NCBI GenBank assembly: GCA_946887065.1
Contig: CAMPKL010000187.1
Coordinates: 1-6,963, forward strand
DNA: 6,963 nt
Reading direction: 5' to 3'
DNA from: an uncultured Bryobacterales bacterium
GTDB taxonomy: Bacteria > Acidobacteriota > Terriglobia > Bryobacterales > UBA6623
How positions within the stretch are numbered: position 1 is the first letter of the stretch; the number at the start of each line of letters is the position of its first letter. Made by a program: the position numbers and the translations under genes. This document shows positions 6,163 to 6,963 of the stretch, piece by piece. The notes beneath the pieces are model-generated. The model was given only the letters and a program-made list of their open reading frames with translations, did not search any database and was not told where the DNA came from.

Positions 6163-6963
6163 TCACATACCCATCACGGCCGCGAACACGTCGACTCCAT
6201 ACCAGAGGTTTGCCAGCCGTAGGTTTTCGTTCTCGGCGTGCTGGTTGTTGTCGTGGTTGGCAATGGGCAGCAGGAGGACCGGCTTGCCCAGCAGATCGGT
6301 AAACAGATAGAGCGGGAGCGAACCGCCCATGGTCGGAACGAGCAGCACTTCTTCGCCCGCAGCCGCGGTCACTGCCGCGGCAATTTCCTTGGCGATGGGC
6401 AGGCTCATCTCGGTCCGCGCGGCGGGGTAGCCTCGGCTGCGGGTCACTTTGGCGATTTTCGGATGCTGGGCGCGGGTTTCGGCATCGGGATCTTCGTGCA
6501 CGACGTGAAAGCCTTTCTGGCGGATGTGCCGCTCCACCAGATCGAGCATCTGCACCGGGTCGTTGCCCTTGACCAGGCGGACGTCCAACGCTGCGGTCGC
6601 CGTATCGGGAATGATGTTGGTCGCCAGTGCGCCGGTGTGTCCGCTGGAGAGACCGCGCACGGTCAGGGCCGGCAGCAGCAAGCGCTCAGGCAACGTCTCT
6701 CCTTGGCCCTCGGTCCAGGCGAGGCCTAGTTCGGCCTTTAGCTCGTCCTCGTAGTTGGGCAGCTTGGCGAGGGCGGCGCGCTCTTCGGCGCCGATGGGCG
6801 TTGTGGAGTCGTAAAACTCCTCGATGATAACCTTGCCGGTTTGGTCCTTCATGCTGGCCAGCAACTGCGCCAGCTCCATTCCAGGCACGGGCGCCCAGAT
6901 GCCGTAGTTCCCGCTGTGTAGCGGACGATTCGCGCCGTAGACCGTGACGTCCATGTGTGCGTC
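6163..6963 (-). CDS. M20-family metallopeptidase, C-terminal part (cut by window edge)
   Basis: The frame is open to the right edge, so the start is missing. About 266 residues are visible, against roughly 450-480 for a typical M20 dipeptidase/carboxypeptidase. The ATG at 6954 is internal; the codons before it read D-A-H in frame. The visible part starts in the dimerisation (lid) domain with the characteristic RPLHSGNYG. It continues with GHTGALATNIIPDTATAALDVRLV, the strand region of that domain in this family, and then returns to the catalytic domain. GGSLPLYLF and the HAENENLRL motif, whose His about 25 residues before the C-terminus is the last zinc ligand, are intact. The other zinc ligands and any signal peptide lie outside the window. 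The family hydrolyses peptides or acylated amino acids with two zinc ions; substrate unknown. A terminator follows the stop codon. Confidence 0.92.
   Translation of the reverse strand, partial: DAHMDVTVYGANRPLHSGNYGIWAPVPGMELAQLLASMKDQTGKVIIEEFYDSTTPIGAEERAALAKLPNYEDELKAELGLAWTEGQGETLPERLLLPALTVRGLSSGHTGALATNIIPDTATAALDVRLVKGNDPVQMLDLVERHIRQKGFHVVHEDPDAETRAQHPKIAKVTRSRGYPAARTEMSLPIAKEIAAAVTAAAGEEVLLVPTMGGSLPLYLFTDLLGKPVLLLPIANHDNNQHAENENLRLANLWYGVDVFAAVMGM

Overview
The window looks like a piece of a GC-rich bacterial chromosome, most plausibly an acidobacterium of the Solibacter/Bryobacter type. This is inferred from gene style only: the membrane-anchored Ser/Thr kinase starts with a MI(D/E)VG...G(E/D)Y-type N-terminus and carries an extracytoplasmic domain that I associate with Acidobacteriota, and two enolase-superfamily enzymes carry Tat-type export signals. 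There is no rRNA, CRISPR array, insertion sequence or phage gene.

Layout, left to right. Bases 1-360 have no convincing gene and lead into a tRNA-His gene (361-437). A receptor-like Ser/Thr protein kinase (593-2233, +) follows. It meets, tail to tail and only 8 bp apart, a leftward pair: a secreted alpha-helical protein of unknown function (3630-4394, -) and a Tat-exported mannonate-dehydratase-subgroup (ManD/RspA-like) enolase-superfamily protein (2242-3555, -). A 111-bp intergenic region separates this pair from a divergent, Tat-exported galactonate-dehydratase-like enolase-superfamily enzyme (4506-5714, +). After that come a 100-residue uncharacterised protein (5764-6066, -), a clear intrinsic terminator (6101-6139, -) and the C-terminal part of an M20-family metallopeptidase cut by the right edge (6163-6963, -).

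How they may work together. The two exported enolase-superfamily proteins and the secreted helical protein flank one shared divergent control region, which suggests a small locus for sugar-acid chemistry outside the cytoplasm. The galactonate-dehydratase-like enzyme keeps the full catalytic set, whereas the ManD-like one has Gln where the family's second catalytic His is expected. The kinase may sense the cell envelope, but nothing in the sequence ties it to the enzymes apart from position.

The most striking single item is the tRNA-His. It lacks the near-universal G-1:C73 pair and instead has G1:U72 and A73, the pattern known from a clade of Alphaproteobacteria that use a divergent histidyl-tRNA synthetase.
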